64,000 nucleotides of DNA from DATIXJ01 sp963714795. GTDB lineage: Bacteria; Bacteroidota; Ignavibacteria; UBA10030; SZUA-254. Each line of letters begins with the position of its first letter. Within the stretch, counting starts at the first letter, position 1. Location: the NCBI GenBank assembly GCA_963714795.1, contig CAVQPS010000006.1, forward strand, positions 186,001 to 250,000, in the 5' to 3' direction. The notes beneath the pieces were generated by a model, which was given only the letters and a program-made list of their open reading frames with translations, ran no database searches and had not been told where the DNA came from. A program made the translations under genes and the position numbers. This document shows positions 16,457 to 24,733 of the stretch, one piece after another.

Positions 16457-16665
16457 CGTCGGGTGTTATGGCGAAGGCATCACTTTGTGACCACCCGAAG
16501 CTAACCTTGTAACGCTCGGCCGGTGTCAGGTCCCAACGTTGTCCGAGTGTTGTACACTCGGACAACTAATGTATCCGACAGTGCAACTGTCGGATAACAG
16601 AGGGCGCGGTAAACCTTGCGAAGGTTTCCCGCCTTCGGCGGGATAAACTCCACCTTCGCAAGGTT
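16457..16665 (+). repeat. multi-hairpin intergenic repeat, copy D (complete)
   Basis: The fullest copy, with four hairpins in order: the CGTCGGGTG stem, GTTGTCCGAGTG/CACTCGGACAAC, TCCGACAG/CTGTCGGA, and AACCTTGCGAAGGT (from 16612) with ACCTTCGCAAGGTT (to 16665) around CCCGCC/GGCGGG. It ends about 10 bp before the thiI promoter. Confidence 0.85.
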
Positions 16666-16675
16666 CACACCATCA

Positions 16676-16704
16676 TTGCTTTTCCTTCCATAAAGCTTTA
16701 TCTT
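16676..16704 (+). promoter_or_regulatory. putative promoter of thiI
   Basis: TTGCTT (16676-16681) and TATCTT (16699-16704) are 17 bp apart. The ATG is only seven bases after the -10 box and has no Shine-Dalgarno, so the transcript may be leaderless. Confidence 0.45.
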
Positions 16705-16710
16705 TTTAGT

Positions 16711-17904
16711 ATGAAGCCAGTCATCATCGTTCATCATCATGAAATTACGCTTAAAGGCAACAATCGACAGAAATTCGAGCGGTTATTGCTGAAGAATGTT
16801 CGCCGCTCACTTGCCGATTTGCTTCCGTCGTCCGCTATCGGCGGCGGATACGGGAAATTCATCATTCATCTCGAGGCTGAATCGCAAACCGATCTCATTA
16901 CCGAGCGACTTGCCAACGTTTTCGGACTTGCAAACATCTGCACCGGTCTGCAAGTCAATCAATCGATGGATGAATTTACCGAAGCGGCTATTAATTTGCT
17001 GGATGGAAAAACATTCCGGACGATGAAAGTCGAAACACGGAGACCGGATAAGAAGTTTCTTCCACGTTCGATGGAAGTCAGCAGAATTGTTGGCGGTTTG
17101 GTATGCGACCGGTTCAACGTTCGCGCAAAAATGGAACATCCGGATGAAACGGTGTTCATCGAGATTGTCGACGGGAAGGCGAATGTTTTTTGTTCGAAGC
17201 TGAAAGGCGCCGGCGGCTTGCCGTCGGGTGTGAGCGGCAGAGTTGTTTCATTATTATCGGCAGGATTCGATTCGCCGGTTGCATCGTGGCAAATAATGAA
17301 GCGCGGTGCGACGGTCATCTTCGTCCATTTTCACAGCATGCCGTACACAAGTCAAAATTCGGTCGATCAGGTTTGCGAACTTGTTGAGAAACTTACACGA
17401 TATCAGTTGAAATCCAAACTCTATCTGATTCCGTTTGTGCAAATACAACAAGACATTGTACAAAAAACTCCGCCGCCGCTTCGGGTTATTTTGTATCGGC
17501 GAATGATGGTGCGGATTGCAGAAAATATTGCCAAACGGGAGAAAGCGGAAGCGCTTGTTACCGGTGATGCCGTCGGGCAGGTTGCATCACAAACATTGCG
17601 GAATATTCGTGCAATCAATAATGCAGCCACGTTGCCGATATTGCGGCCGCTTGCCGGAATGGACAAAGAAGAAACGATGGCGATTGCGCGGAACATCGGC
17701 ACATTCGATATTTCCAAAGAGCCGTACGACGATTGCTGTTCGTTTCTCGCGCCTCGCTCGCCGGAAACGTGGGCAAATCTTGATTCGGTCGATGAAGCGG
17801 AAAAAGCTCTCAACATTCCGGAACTGCTTTCGATGGGAATGCAATCGATGGAGATCAAGAAATTTATATTTCCTCAAATTGAAGAAATCATTGAACTTCA
17901 ATAA
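16711..17904 (+). CDS. thiI: tRNA 4-thiouridine synthase ThiI
   Basis: A 397-residue ThiI. The N-terminal ferredoxin-like and THUMP domains (about residues 1-165) bind tRNA, and the PP-loop ATPase domain starts at LLSAGFDSPVASW near residue 180. It adenylates U8 of tRNA for sulfur transfer and may also serve thiazole synthesis. There is no C-terminal rhodanese domain, unlike the E. coli enzyme, so the sulfur carrier must be different; DDCCSFLAP near residue 343 holds cysteines. The CDGSH gene follows after 15 bp. Confidence 0.93.
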   Translation: MKPVIIVHHHEITLKGNNRQKFERLLLKNVRRSLADLLPSSAIGGGYGKFIIHLEAESQTDLITERLANVFGLANICTGLQVNQSMDEFTEAAINLLDGKTFRTMKVETRRPDKKFLPRSMEVSRIVGGLVCDRFNVRAKMEHPDETVFIEIVDGKANVFCSKLKGAGGLPSGVSGRVVSLLSAGFDSPVASWQIMKRGATVIFVHFHSMPYTSQNSVDQVCELVEKLTRYQLKSKLYLIPFVQIQQDIVQKTPPPLRVILYRRMMVRIAENIAKREKAEALVTGDAVGQVASQTLRNIRAINNAATLPILRPLAGMDKEETMAIARNIGTFDISKEPYDDCCSFLAPRSPETWANLDSVDEAEKALNIPELLSMGMQSMEIKKFIFPQIEEIIELQ

Positions 17905-17919
17905 TAAAGAAAGAGACAC

Positions 17920-18150
17920 ATGCCGACAAGAATAATGATCAAGAGCAATGGAAGTATCAAAGTCGAGGGTGATTTTGAGATAGTCGATCAGAACGGAAAC
18001 AAGTTCGATCTTGCAGGTCGAACTGCCGTTTCTCTTTGCCGGTGCGGAGAGAGCAATACGAAGCCGTTTTGCGACAGCGCCCATCGTCAATGCAATTTCC
18101 AGTCGGAGATAGTGGCTTTCGCACTTCCGCCGCCGAAACATATTCCGTGA
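17920..18150 (+). CDS. CDGSH iron-sulfur domain protein
   Basis: A 76-residue protein with LCRCGESNTKPFCDSAH near residues 45-61, the three-Cys one-His motif that binds a mitoNEET-type [2Fe-2S] cluster. The rest is a short N-terminal beta segment. Small bacterial CDGSH proteins are thought to act in redox or iron-sulfur handling. It lies 15 bp after thiI and is probably cotranscribed. Confidence 0.88.
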   Translation: MPTRIMIKSNGSIKVEGDFEIVDQNGNKFDLAGRTAVSLCRCGESNTKPFCDSAHRQCNFQSEIVAFALPPPKHIP

Positions 18151-18193
18151 TCTCGGGGAGTGAGTCGGTTTGAAATATGCCAAGCAAAGAGTC

Positions 18194-18228
18194 GTCTTTG
18201 CGAGGCACGTAGTGCCGAAGCAATCTCA
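18194..18228. repeat. REP-like repeat (GTCTTTGCGAG type), short copy
   Basis: Begins GTCTTTGCGAGGCAC, contains the stem GGCAC/GTGCC and ends GCAATCTCA. It is related to the longer copy at 15125-15246. Confidence 0.65.
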
Positions 18229-18351
18229 ACGCAGTTCGAATTGAGGCACTACCTAATCTCGCCGATATTTGGAAAAGTATTCCAACTTTCGTAGTTTTCA
18301 ATCAGCATCATGATGAAGTTGATGAAATTTTTTAACTTTTCAATAAAAGAT

Positions 18352-19074
18352 ATGAAACTTCGAGCTATAATGATTGTGATTATCTTGTTCTTTTGTGGAC
18401 AAAATCTTCGTGCCCAATTTGAAGGCGTCATCGAGATGAAGGTTGTCGATACTGCCGGAGATTCGGTACAAACGGCAAAATACCGGTTGCAGATTCAGGG
18501 AACCAACGTATCAGCCGATTTCCATGAATCCGATGCCTCCACGATGAACGGAAGATTTATTTTCCGCGGCGACAAGAAAGTATTGTGGATCATCGATGAC
18601 GATCAGAAAAATTATATCGAGCTTTCAACAGACCAATCGCAATCCGGCGAAGCGAGCAAACAAAGCAGGAAGGATAATCCGGCCGAACATCTCCAAAAAA
18701 CGGGAAACCGACAAACCATCCTCGGTTATTCCTGTGAAGAACTGGTTACGCAGAAAAACGGGGATGAAGTTCACGTGTGGGCGACAAAGCAATTGGGAAA
18801 TATTTATGAAGGATTGTCGCAATCGCTCGGTGAGATGAACGGTAAGGACGAAGGAGGCGGATGGGAACATGAGCTTGGAGTTCTGAAAATGTTTCCGTTA
18901 AAAGTGACAACAATTCGAAATAAGAGCATAGCGGAAACTCAGGAAGTGACGAGGGTGCATCAGGAAAAATTATCCGCCTCGTTTTTTTTGCCCCCGGATG
19001 GTTATCAAAAACAAACTCTTGATTTGAAAAAATTCGATGCAGGAGCAAGGCGAAGAACAGAATACAGCCGATAG
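18352..19074 (+). CDS. DUF4412-like exported protein
   Basis: A 240-residue secreted protein. ATG 18352 gives a clean signal peptide (about residues 1-21, ending in LRAQ); an upstream in-frame ATG at 18310 would add a poorly charged extension without a ribosome site. The mature start FEGVIEMKV and the strand LWIIDDDQKNYIEL resemble DUF4412 proteins, beta-rich periplasmic or outer-membrane-associated proteins of unknown function frequent in FCB bacteria. The Tat-exported glycosidase-like gene begins about 55 bp later. Confidence 0.65.
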   Translation: MKLRAIMIVIILFFCGQNLRAQFEGVIEMKVVDTAGDSVQTAKYRLQIQGTNVSADFHESDASTMNGRFIFRGDKKVLWIIDDDQKNYIELSTDQSQSGEASKQSRKDNPAEHLQKTGNRQTILGYSCEELVTQKNGDEVHVWATKQLGNIYEGLSQSLGEMNGKDEGGGWEHELGVLKMFPLKVTTIRNKSIAETQEVTRVHQEKLSASFFLPPDGYQKQTLDLKKFDAGARRRTEYSR

Positions 19075-19128
19075 TTCCGGAAATCATTAAAACCAATTGA
19101 ATTTTCTTTTTTTCAGAAAGTTGAATCC

Positions 19129-21402
19129 ATGAAGAACAACGATCGCAGAAATTTTTTAAAAAAATTAGGATTGACCGTCGGTGCGATTGCCGTCGGCAAA
19201 GATGCGGCGAAAGCGTTTCCGATATCAAAAATTGTCACTGCAGTTCAACAGCATCAGGAGAAAACGCCGGTTGTTGCCGCATCCGGACCGGAAGTGGATT
19301 TTCGTTATGCACCGGGAGATTGGCAGTCGACATACTGTTTTCCCGATGATCCTTTTAAAAGTCTTGTCGGAAAACATGGCGAATTATTGTACGGTCATCC
19401 CGGCCTCGGTGCGGAGTGGAATGCGTTTGCGCATATCGTATCGGTTGGATTGCACGGGAAAGAACCCGGCGTTTACGTGACACAAAAGCTCGAATCGCCC
19501 GCGATTCCGATTATTACGACATATCTCGGATGGGACGATGCAACGATACGTCTGACTTCATTTGCAACAAATGATAAGGACGAAGGGAGAATCGATAATT
19601 TATTGGTTGAAATATTTTCCAAAATCAAAGATGAATTGGAGGTCACTCCCGAAATCTCTATCGCATCGAAAGAAAAGTTTACGTTCTTTTCGAATGATGA
19701 TATGAGTACAGTCCAGATTGCCAATGCTGCCCCGGCAGTCTTCTTTTCGGTGAGTTCTTCGGTTCAATCCATCGAAGGAAATGATGTTCACACGTATCAG
19801 CTTAAAACCGATAAGGCGAAAAAGGAAAAACCGTTACGGTTTCTGATACGATTTCCGCAGGAAAAACAGGTCAAAGATAAGATCAAATATAATGTCGATG
19901 ACACGGACAAACTTCTTGAACAAGTTCGGACGTTCTGGCAGGTATGGAAACCGACCGACGGAAAAGTTGTATGGAAATTGAACGGAGCTTCCAACGATTT
20001 TTTGGTTGCATGTTCGAGGAATATTGTCGAATCGCGTGAAATCAAAAATGGAAAAAAAATCTTTCAGGTCGGACCGACATGCTACCGCGGTTTATGGATG
20101 GTGGACGGTTTTTCGTTGCTGGAAGCCGCACGATATCTCGGATATGATAAAGAAGCGCAGGAAGGACTTGAATCTATTTGGGATCGCCAGTCTGATAATG
20201 GAGCGATTATCGGTGCCGCCGGTGAGAAGCATTATAAAGATACTGCCGTTGCCGTATATACATTGATTCGTCAGGCAGAGCTGTCGCAAAATTGGGAATA
20301 CTTCAATGAGTTGTACCCGGATGCATTCAAGGCAATGGATTATTTACGACAGTTGCGTGACGATGCAATGAATACGAATACCGCGAACGGAAAATACGGT
20401 TTGTTGCCGCAGGGATTTGGCGACAGCGGTATCGGCGGTGTACGCTCAGAGTTTACGAATACGATATGGACGTTAATCGCTCTCAATAAATTAACCAATG
20501 TTGCAAAGCAGTTCAAGCTGGAACGCTTTCCTGCGTTAAATAAATTTTACGGTGAATTACGGCAGGCATTTTATCAGGCTTCCAAACAAGAACGGCGACA
20601 ACATCCGAAGGGATTTTCTTACCTGCCAATGTTGATGAAAGATGACCCGCAATGGGCGGAAAAAGATGAACGAAAACAACCGCGTATTCAGGCGGCACAA
20701 ATCTATCTTACACAAGCATGTTATCCCGGCCTCTTTTTTATACCCGATGATCCTTTGGTCGGCTGCAATGTTGACCTGATGAAAGCGGTAACAACAGCGG
20801 AGGATCTCCCGATTGAGACCGGATGGATGTCCGATCATGGTGTTTGGCCGTACAACGGCGCCATCGTCGCTCAGATGTATTTATGGAAAGGGATGTCCGA
20901 TCTTGCCCGCAAAACATTCATTGCATATCTCAATCATGCATCGCCTCTGTTCGCATGGCGAGAGGAACAATCGCTTCTGGATGTTCCCGTGAAACGATAC
21001 ATCGGTGATATGCCTCATAACTGGGCGAGTGCGGAATGTATCCGCTATCTGAGGCACATGTTGATTTTAGAGGATGAAAAAAACCTCCATTTGTTTGATG
21101 GTATCGGTTTGCCGGAAATGCAGGCAGCCAAGCCGATCGCGCTGACATATTCACCGACGAAATGGGGACGTATTTCCGTTTCGCTTGAACCCATCGACGC
21201 AAAAAACTGGCACACGAAATTTACACGCGAAGATTTTGACGAGAAAACAATGCCGTTGTTTTACAATATTGAACTGCCCGACAAGCTTCCGGGAGGTTTC
21301 TGGTTCGATAAGATTACCGGTGCAACACGATCGGTGAACGGACACCGCGTGATTATTCCGGGAAATTTCCTTTCGTGGGAATGCACGTGGCGATCGTTAT
21401 AA
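19129..21402 (+). CDS. Tat-exported six-hairpin-glycosidase-like protein
   Basis: A 757-residue protein whose N-terminus carries a twin-arginine signal (NDRRNFLKKLG, then a hydrophobic stretch to about residue 30). An N-terminal beta-sandwich region (about 40-260) is followed by an alpha-helical region (about 270-660) with repeated W/Y-rich helices such as YRGLWMVDGFSLLEAARYLG and ETGWMSDHGVWPYNGAIVAQ, typical of (alpha/alpha)6 glycoside hydrolase folds. A short C-terminal beta domain follows. Glu/Asp candidates for catalysis are present but not assigned. Polysaccharide or glycoside processing outside the cytoplasm is inferred. Confidence 0.7.
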   Translation: MKNNDRRNFLKKLGLTVGAIAVGKDAAKAFPISKIVTAVQQHQEKTPVVAASGPEVDFRYAPGDWQSTYCFPDDPFKSLVGKHGELLYGHPGLGAEWNAFAHIVSVGLHGKEPGVYVTQKLESPAIPIITTYLGWDDATIRLTSFATNDKDEGRIDNLLVEIFSKIKDELEVTPEISIASKEKFTFFSNDDMSTVQIANAAPAVFFSVSSSVQSIEGNDVHTYQLKTDKAKKEKPLRFLIRFPQEKQVKDKIKYNVDDTDKLLEQVRTFWQVWKPTDGKVVWKLNGASNDFLVACSRNIVESREIKNGKKIFQVGPTCYRGLWMVDGFSLLEAARYLGYDKEAQEGLESIWDRQSDNGAIIGAAGEKHYKDTAVAVYTLIRQAELSQNWEYFNELYPDAFKAMDYLRQLRDDAMNTNTANGKYGLLPQGFGDSGIGGVRSEFTNTIWTLIALNKLTNVAKQFKLERFPALNKFYGELRQAFYQASKQERRQHPKGFSYLPMLMKDDPQWAEKDERKQPRIQAAQIYLTQACYPGLFFIPDDPLVGCNVDLMKAVTTAEDLPIETGWMSDHGVWPYNGAIVAQMYLWKGMSDLARKTFIAYLNHASPLFAWREEQSLLDVPVKRYIGDMPHNWASAECIRYLRHMLILEDEKNLHLFDGIGLPEMQAAKPIALTYSPTKWGRISVSLEPIDAKNWHTKFTREDFDEKTMPLFYNIELPDKLPGGFWFDKITGATRSVNGHRVIIPGNFLSWECTWRSL

Positions 21403-22090
21403 TAATGCCGAAGATGTTCACATCATTGAACGATGAGAAAAGAGCTCCTTCGAAATTGAAGACCCCAAAGCCTTATTGCGTTCCGATCCAATGGTTGCCG
21501 TTCATTGAATGTCGGACTGACTAAAAAGCGATACCGACATTGGTTGCAAATACCGGTTGATATATAACGATATCGAAGGTATTTGCATGTGCACGGATGA
21601 TAGAAAATTTATCGTACGATTTGATTTGTTCGGAATTGCCAACTACCGTTCACCGGATACTGTTCCCGCCCGTTCAACACTACGTTTGTCACCGAAAGTC
21701 ATCACATCGTAAGTGCAAGATCAGCGCACCAAAGTTGTGGCGTGGTTGAGGAGCGCCTGATTTTTTGACTAAGCGGCGGGTTCCGATTGTTTGTCAATGC
21801 TTACAGAGAAGCAATACATTCATGGAATGAAAAAATTAGATGAGGAAAATTTTCAAATGTATTTTAGATTTAATATACATTACGAAAGAAATTTTGTATA
21901 CAGAGATTCTTACCATAACTGTCCGAAATAGAGTATTCAATCGTCGAGGTCTTTGAAATTCCGTCGTTTGTTGCAGGAATGTTCCGATTTTTGACATATC
22001 AAGCTACTCCTATTGCAAAAAGAGAGACAAGGTGTAGGTTCATGACCCTTAGTTTTCTTTTGAAAATTCTTAAATTTGGCATTTTTTTTC
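21403..22090. other. gene-free stretch
   Basis: About 690 bp without a convincing gene. No ORF shows family resemblance. The composition becomes AT-rich toward 22090, where a strong promoter begins. No large palindrome or repeat was recognised; a decayed gene cannot be excluded. Confidence 0.5.
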
Positions 22091-22119
22091 TTGACAGTCG
22101 TTATTTTTTTTGCTATAAT
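22091..22119 (+). promoter_or_regulatory. consensus sigma-70 promoter of the secretion operon
   Basis: TTGACA (22091-22096) and TATAAT (22114-22119) with a 17-bp T-rich spacer are a perfect match to the sigma-70 consensus. The first gene starts 54 bp downstream. The next six genes run in one direction with gaps of 6 to 62 bp after correcting one frameshift. Confidence 0.8.
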
Positions 22120-22172
22120 CAATTACCTAAACGTAAATGTGTGTTTTATCTCATCAATCCTAAATTAACTGT

Positions 22173-22799
22173 ATGCGGAATGCAAAGTTTCAGGTTGTTG
22201 GGGGTCTTTTTCTATTTTTGATTGTAACGGTTTTTAATCTACGTTGTACTCCATATGATTATGTCTCTCCGTCACCCGGAATAATTACAGTCAATCTTAA
22301 AACGATTTCCCACAATATTCCTTTTGAATCTCCCATTCATCTCAACGGTTATTCGCTTTCGTTTCCGTTTGTAGAATCGCCGCAGGCAGCACTTGAAGCC
22401 GTTGAATCCAATGGATATTTGGTTCCTATTTATAGTGATCTTCAATCATTTGAACGCGAACCTATTTCTTATAATGTTCTTGATCCTCGGGCACAGGATT
22501 CAGACCTCGTGCTTGGGCAGGGATATGCACCTATCGGGAATTACGAAGGCATAAATTTAAATGTGATTCCGGGGACGGTTGTGATTCTCAATGCCAATTC
22601 TCCGGATATCCAATCCGTCCCTGTAAATGTGCCGGCGAATGTCAGTTCTCTTCTTTCGTTTAAAAAATCGTTTCAAGTTCAAGAATCTAAGTCGACGACA
22701 ATTACTCTGACACTTGATTTAGACTCTTCACTGGTTAAAGGATATTCTAATTATTATTTCAGGCCGAAATATTACATTTCGTCTATAACTGTCAAGTAA
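22173..22799 (+). CDS. putative lipoprotein, DUF4382-like
   Basis: A 208-residue protein with a lipoprotein-type signal (cysteine near residue 25 in FNLRC). The mature part is beta-rich. The ending FQVQESKSTTITLTLDLDSS and a final beta strand resemble DUF4382-type domains, which in FCB bacteria are surface or periplasmic lipoproteins of unknown role. It is the first gene of the operon behind the consensus promoter. Confidence 0.55.
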   Translation: MRNAKFQVVGGLFLFLIVTVFNLRCTPYDYVSPSPGIITVNLKTISHNIPFESPIHLNGYSLSFPFVESPQAALEAVESNGYLVPIYSDLQSFEREPISYNVLDPRAQDSDLVLGQGYAPIGNYEGINLNVIPGTVVILNANSPDIQSVPVNVPANVSSLLSFKKSFQVQESKSTTITLTLDLDSSLVKGYSNYYFRPKYYISSITVK

Positions 22800-22825
22800 A
22801 TTCATCAGTATCGGGAATTGTCGGA

Positions 22826-24715
22826 ATGAAATTACATCGCAGATTTTCCTACCCAAAAATAATTTCCTTTTTTATCGTCGTCATTTTTGCCGGAATCTTT
22901 ATTTTTAATGGGTGCAAACAAAATCCCGGGGCGTTTTACGCCAATCAGAGGCCTTCGATATATCTTTCGAATGTTCCGCCGGATTCGTTACGTGGCAAGA
23001 TTTATTTGGATTCGCTTTCAGGTCCGCAATTGTCCTTATCATGGTGGGCAAACGATCCGGATGGATTTGTTGTCGGATACAGATACCGGTGGACGATCAA
23101 TGGTTATACCAATCCGAACCTTTATCATCCGTATACAATTCTCTTAAATATTTTGGTCGAACAAAAATATGCATTGATAGCCGTTACACCGAATGTCAGT
23201 CTCATTCCTTCCGTGTATCATTATTTTGCAACATTGGCGAACGATCAATTGGACACCACGTCACTTGCACATCTTCGACGGGGAGACTCTCTCCTCATTG
23301 CGGGCGTGCCGGTGTTTGCGTCTAATTCCGACTCTGCCATAATCCCCGGGACGTCGATACGAGATTCAAACAGGACGCCGGTTCACATAAATCCAACAAG
23401 CGGGACGTTTGTTTTTGAATCAGAAGATTCTACTAATTTGCATACTTTTTCAATCGAAGCGATCGACAATGTCGGTGCGTTGTCGGTTGCACCAGCCAAA
23501 GTTTCTTTTACGACGGGCAAGCTCCAGGCGCCCACCGCATATATCACTCGTTCACAAGATACGAGCCTGATACTTACATATAAATCGGATGCATTTAAGG
23601 GCATTGAATTTGATTTTTCCGCATCGAATCCGGGCGGAAGTTTGTATTATGCATACCAATGGGTAGTGGATAGGGATCAGTGGCCTCAGGACTCAATCCC
23701 ATGGTCGCCATTTGATCCGACAACGCGTGCGTTCATTTCGGGTGAAAATATCCCCAATCAATATGCTTCGACACATGCCATGTATGTTCATGTTAAGAAT
23801 CAATTTGGTGTGGTCAGCAGAGACACACAGATTACGTTCCATACTATTTATCCTGCTTTTGCAATATCACCCTTTCCGAAAAGAATTTTGTTGATCAACA
23901 ACTCCTTAGATTCGGCGAGCCAGGGACTGCCGTATCCGTCCCGGCAGGAAGTTGAAAATTTTTATGTTCACATCTTGAACGATTTAGGGGATTCCTGTGA
24001 TGTATGGGAAGTGGGAAACGATCCGCCTGGTGGCACGGGTTTCCCGGGACTGCGGGATTTGCAAAAATATAGTTTAGTTATATTCGTTGCAGACCGTGCG
24101 GATTACGAAAATCAAATTCATCCGGCATTGAGCAAGAACAGGGAAACCTCACTCGTACAGTACTGCGATGTCGGCGGGAACTTAATAATGACGGGATGGA
24201 GTTTGCGGAGTACTATCAATGTTAACTTGACCAGCCCGCCCAATGATCCTTTTTATCAAGGTATTATTCATGTAGGGGAGAATAGTGGATTTACTATCGG
24301 TAGTTTGAACGCTCCGTTACCAATGCCAGGCTACAGTTTAATGGGCGCTCGTGGTCAACTCGGTTATCCTGACGTTGTTTGGGATCAGTCGAAATTGGAT
24401 TCGTCGTGGAACGGTGGGATACAAGGGCAATGGGTTACTTTCCCGGATGGTTTTGGTGAAACTATATACCGGATTGAATACAACCCGAACGATCCAGGAT
24501 TTTTTACCGATCAAATCGGTATTCGTTATTCTCATTTTGCAGTTTTTAACGATCAGCCGTTAGCAGTTCGTTATCTTGGGGGTAGTCCTCAGGGTAATCC
24601 ACCTGGGTTTTTTAACTGTGTATTTTTATCGTTTCCTCTTTATTACGTCGATTCGACTGTTGCAGAGCAGGTGCTGAAACAGGCGTTATCCGATGTGAAC
24701 AAGAAAAATCCGTGA
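22826..24715 (+). CDS. large lipoprotein with Ig-like repeats and a GATase-like domain
   Basis: A 629-residue protein with a lipoprotein signal (cysteine near residue 30 in IFNGC). Residues about 45-340 look like two or three fibronectin/Ig-like units (LSWWANDPDGFVVGYRYRW; FSASNPGGSLYYAYQWVVD). Residues about 350-610 form an alpha/beta-like domain beginning RILLINNSLD, with GLRDLQKYSLVIFVAD and GGNLIMTGWSLR, reminiscent of a class I glutamine amidotransferase-like fold without the catalytic triad. Surface lipoprotein function is inferred from context. Confidence 0.6.
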   Translation: MKLHRRFSYPKIISFFIVVIFAGIFIFNGCKQNPGAFYANQRPSIYLSNVPPDSLRGKIYLDSLSGPQLSLSWWANDPDGFVVGYRYRWTINGYTNPNLYHPYTILLNILVEQKYALIAVTPNVSLIPSVYHYFATLANDQLDTTSLAHLRRGDSLLIAGVPVFASNSDSAIIPGTSIRDSNRTPVHINPTSGTFVFESEDSTNLHTFSIEAIDNVGALSVAPAKVSFTTGKLQAPTAYITRSQDTSLILTYKSDAFKGIEFDFSASNPGGSLYYAYQWVVDRDQWPQDSIPWSPFDPTTRAFISGENIPNQYASTHAMYVHVKNQFGVVSRDTQITFHTIYPAFAISPFPKRILLINNSLDSASQGLPYPSRQEVENFYVHILNDLGDSCDVWEVGNDPPGGTGFPGLRDLQKYSLVIFVADRADYENQIHPALSKNRETSLVQYCDVGGNLIMTGWSLRSTINVNLTSPPNDPFYQGIIHVGENSGFTIGSLNAPLPMPGYSLMGARGQLGYPDVVWDQSKLDSSWNGGIQGQWVTFPDGFGETIYRIEYNPNDPGFFTDQIGIRYSHFAVFNDQPLAVRYLGGSPQGNPPGFFNCVFLSFPLYYVDSTVAEQVLKQALSDVNKKNP

Positions 24716-24733
24716 AGAAGAAAGGAATGTATT

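Noticed and set aside
5617..16665. CRISPR array
   Set aside because: The repeats are dispersed, unequal in length and palindromic, without regular spacers; no cas genes are present.
21937..22221. Small open frames upstream of the secretion operon
   Set aside because: They overlap the consensus promoter and each other, lack ribosome sites and resemble no family.
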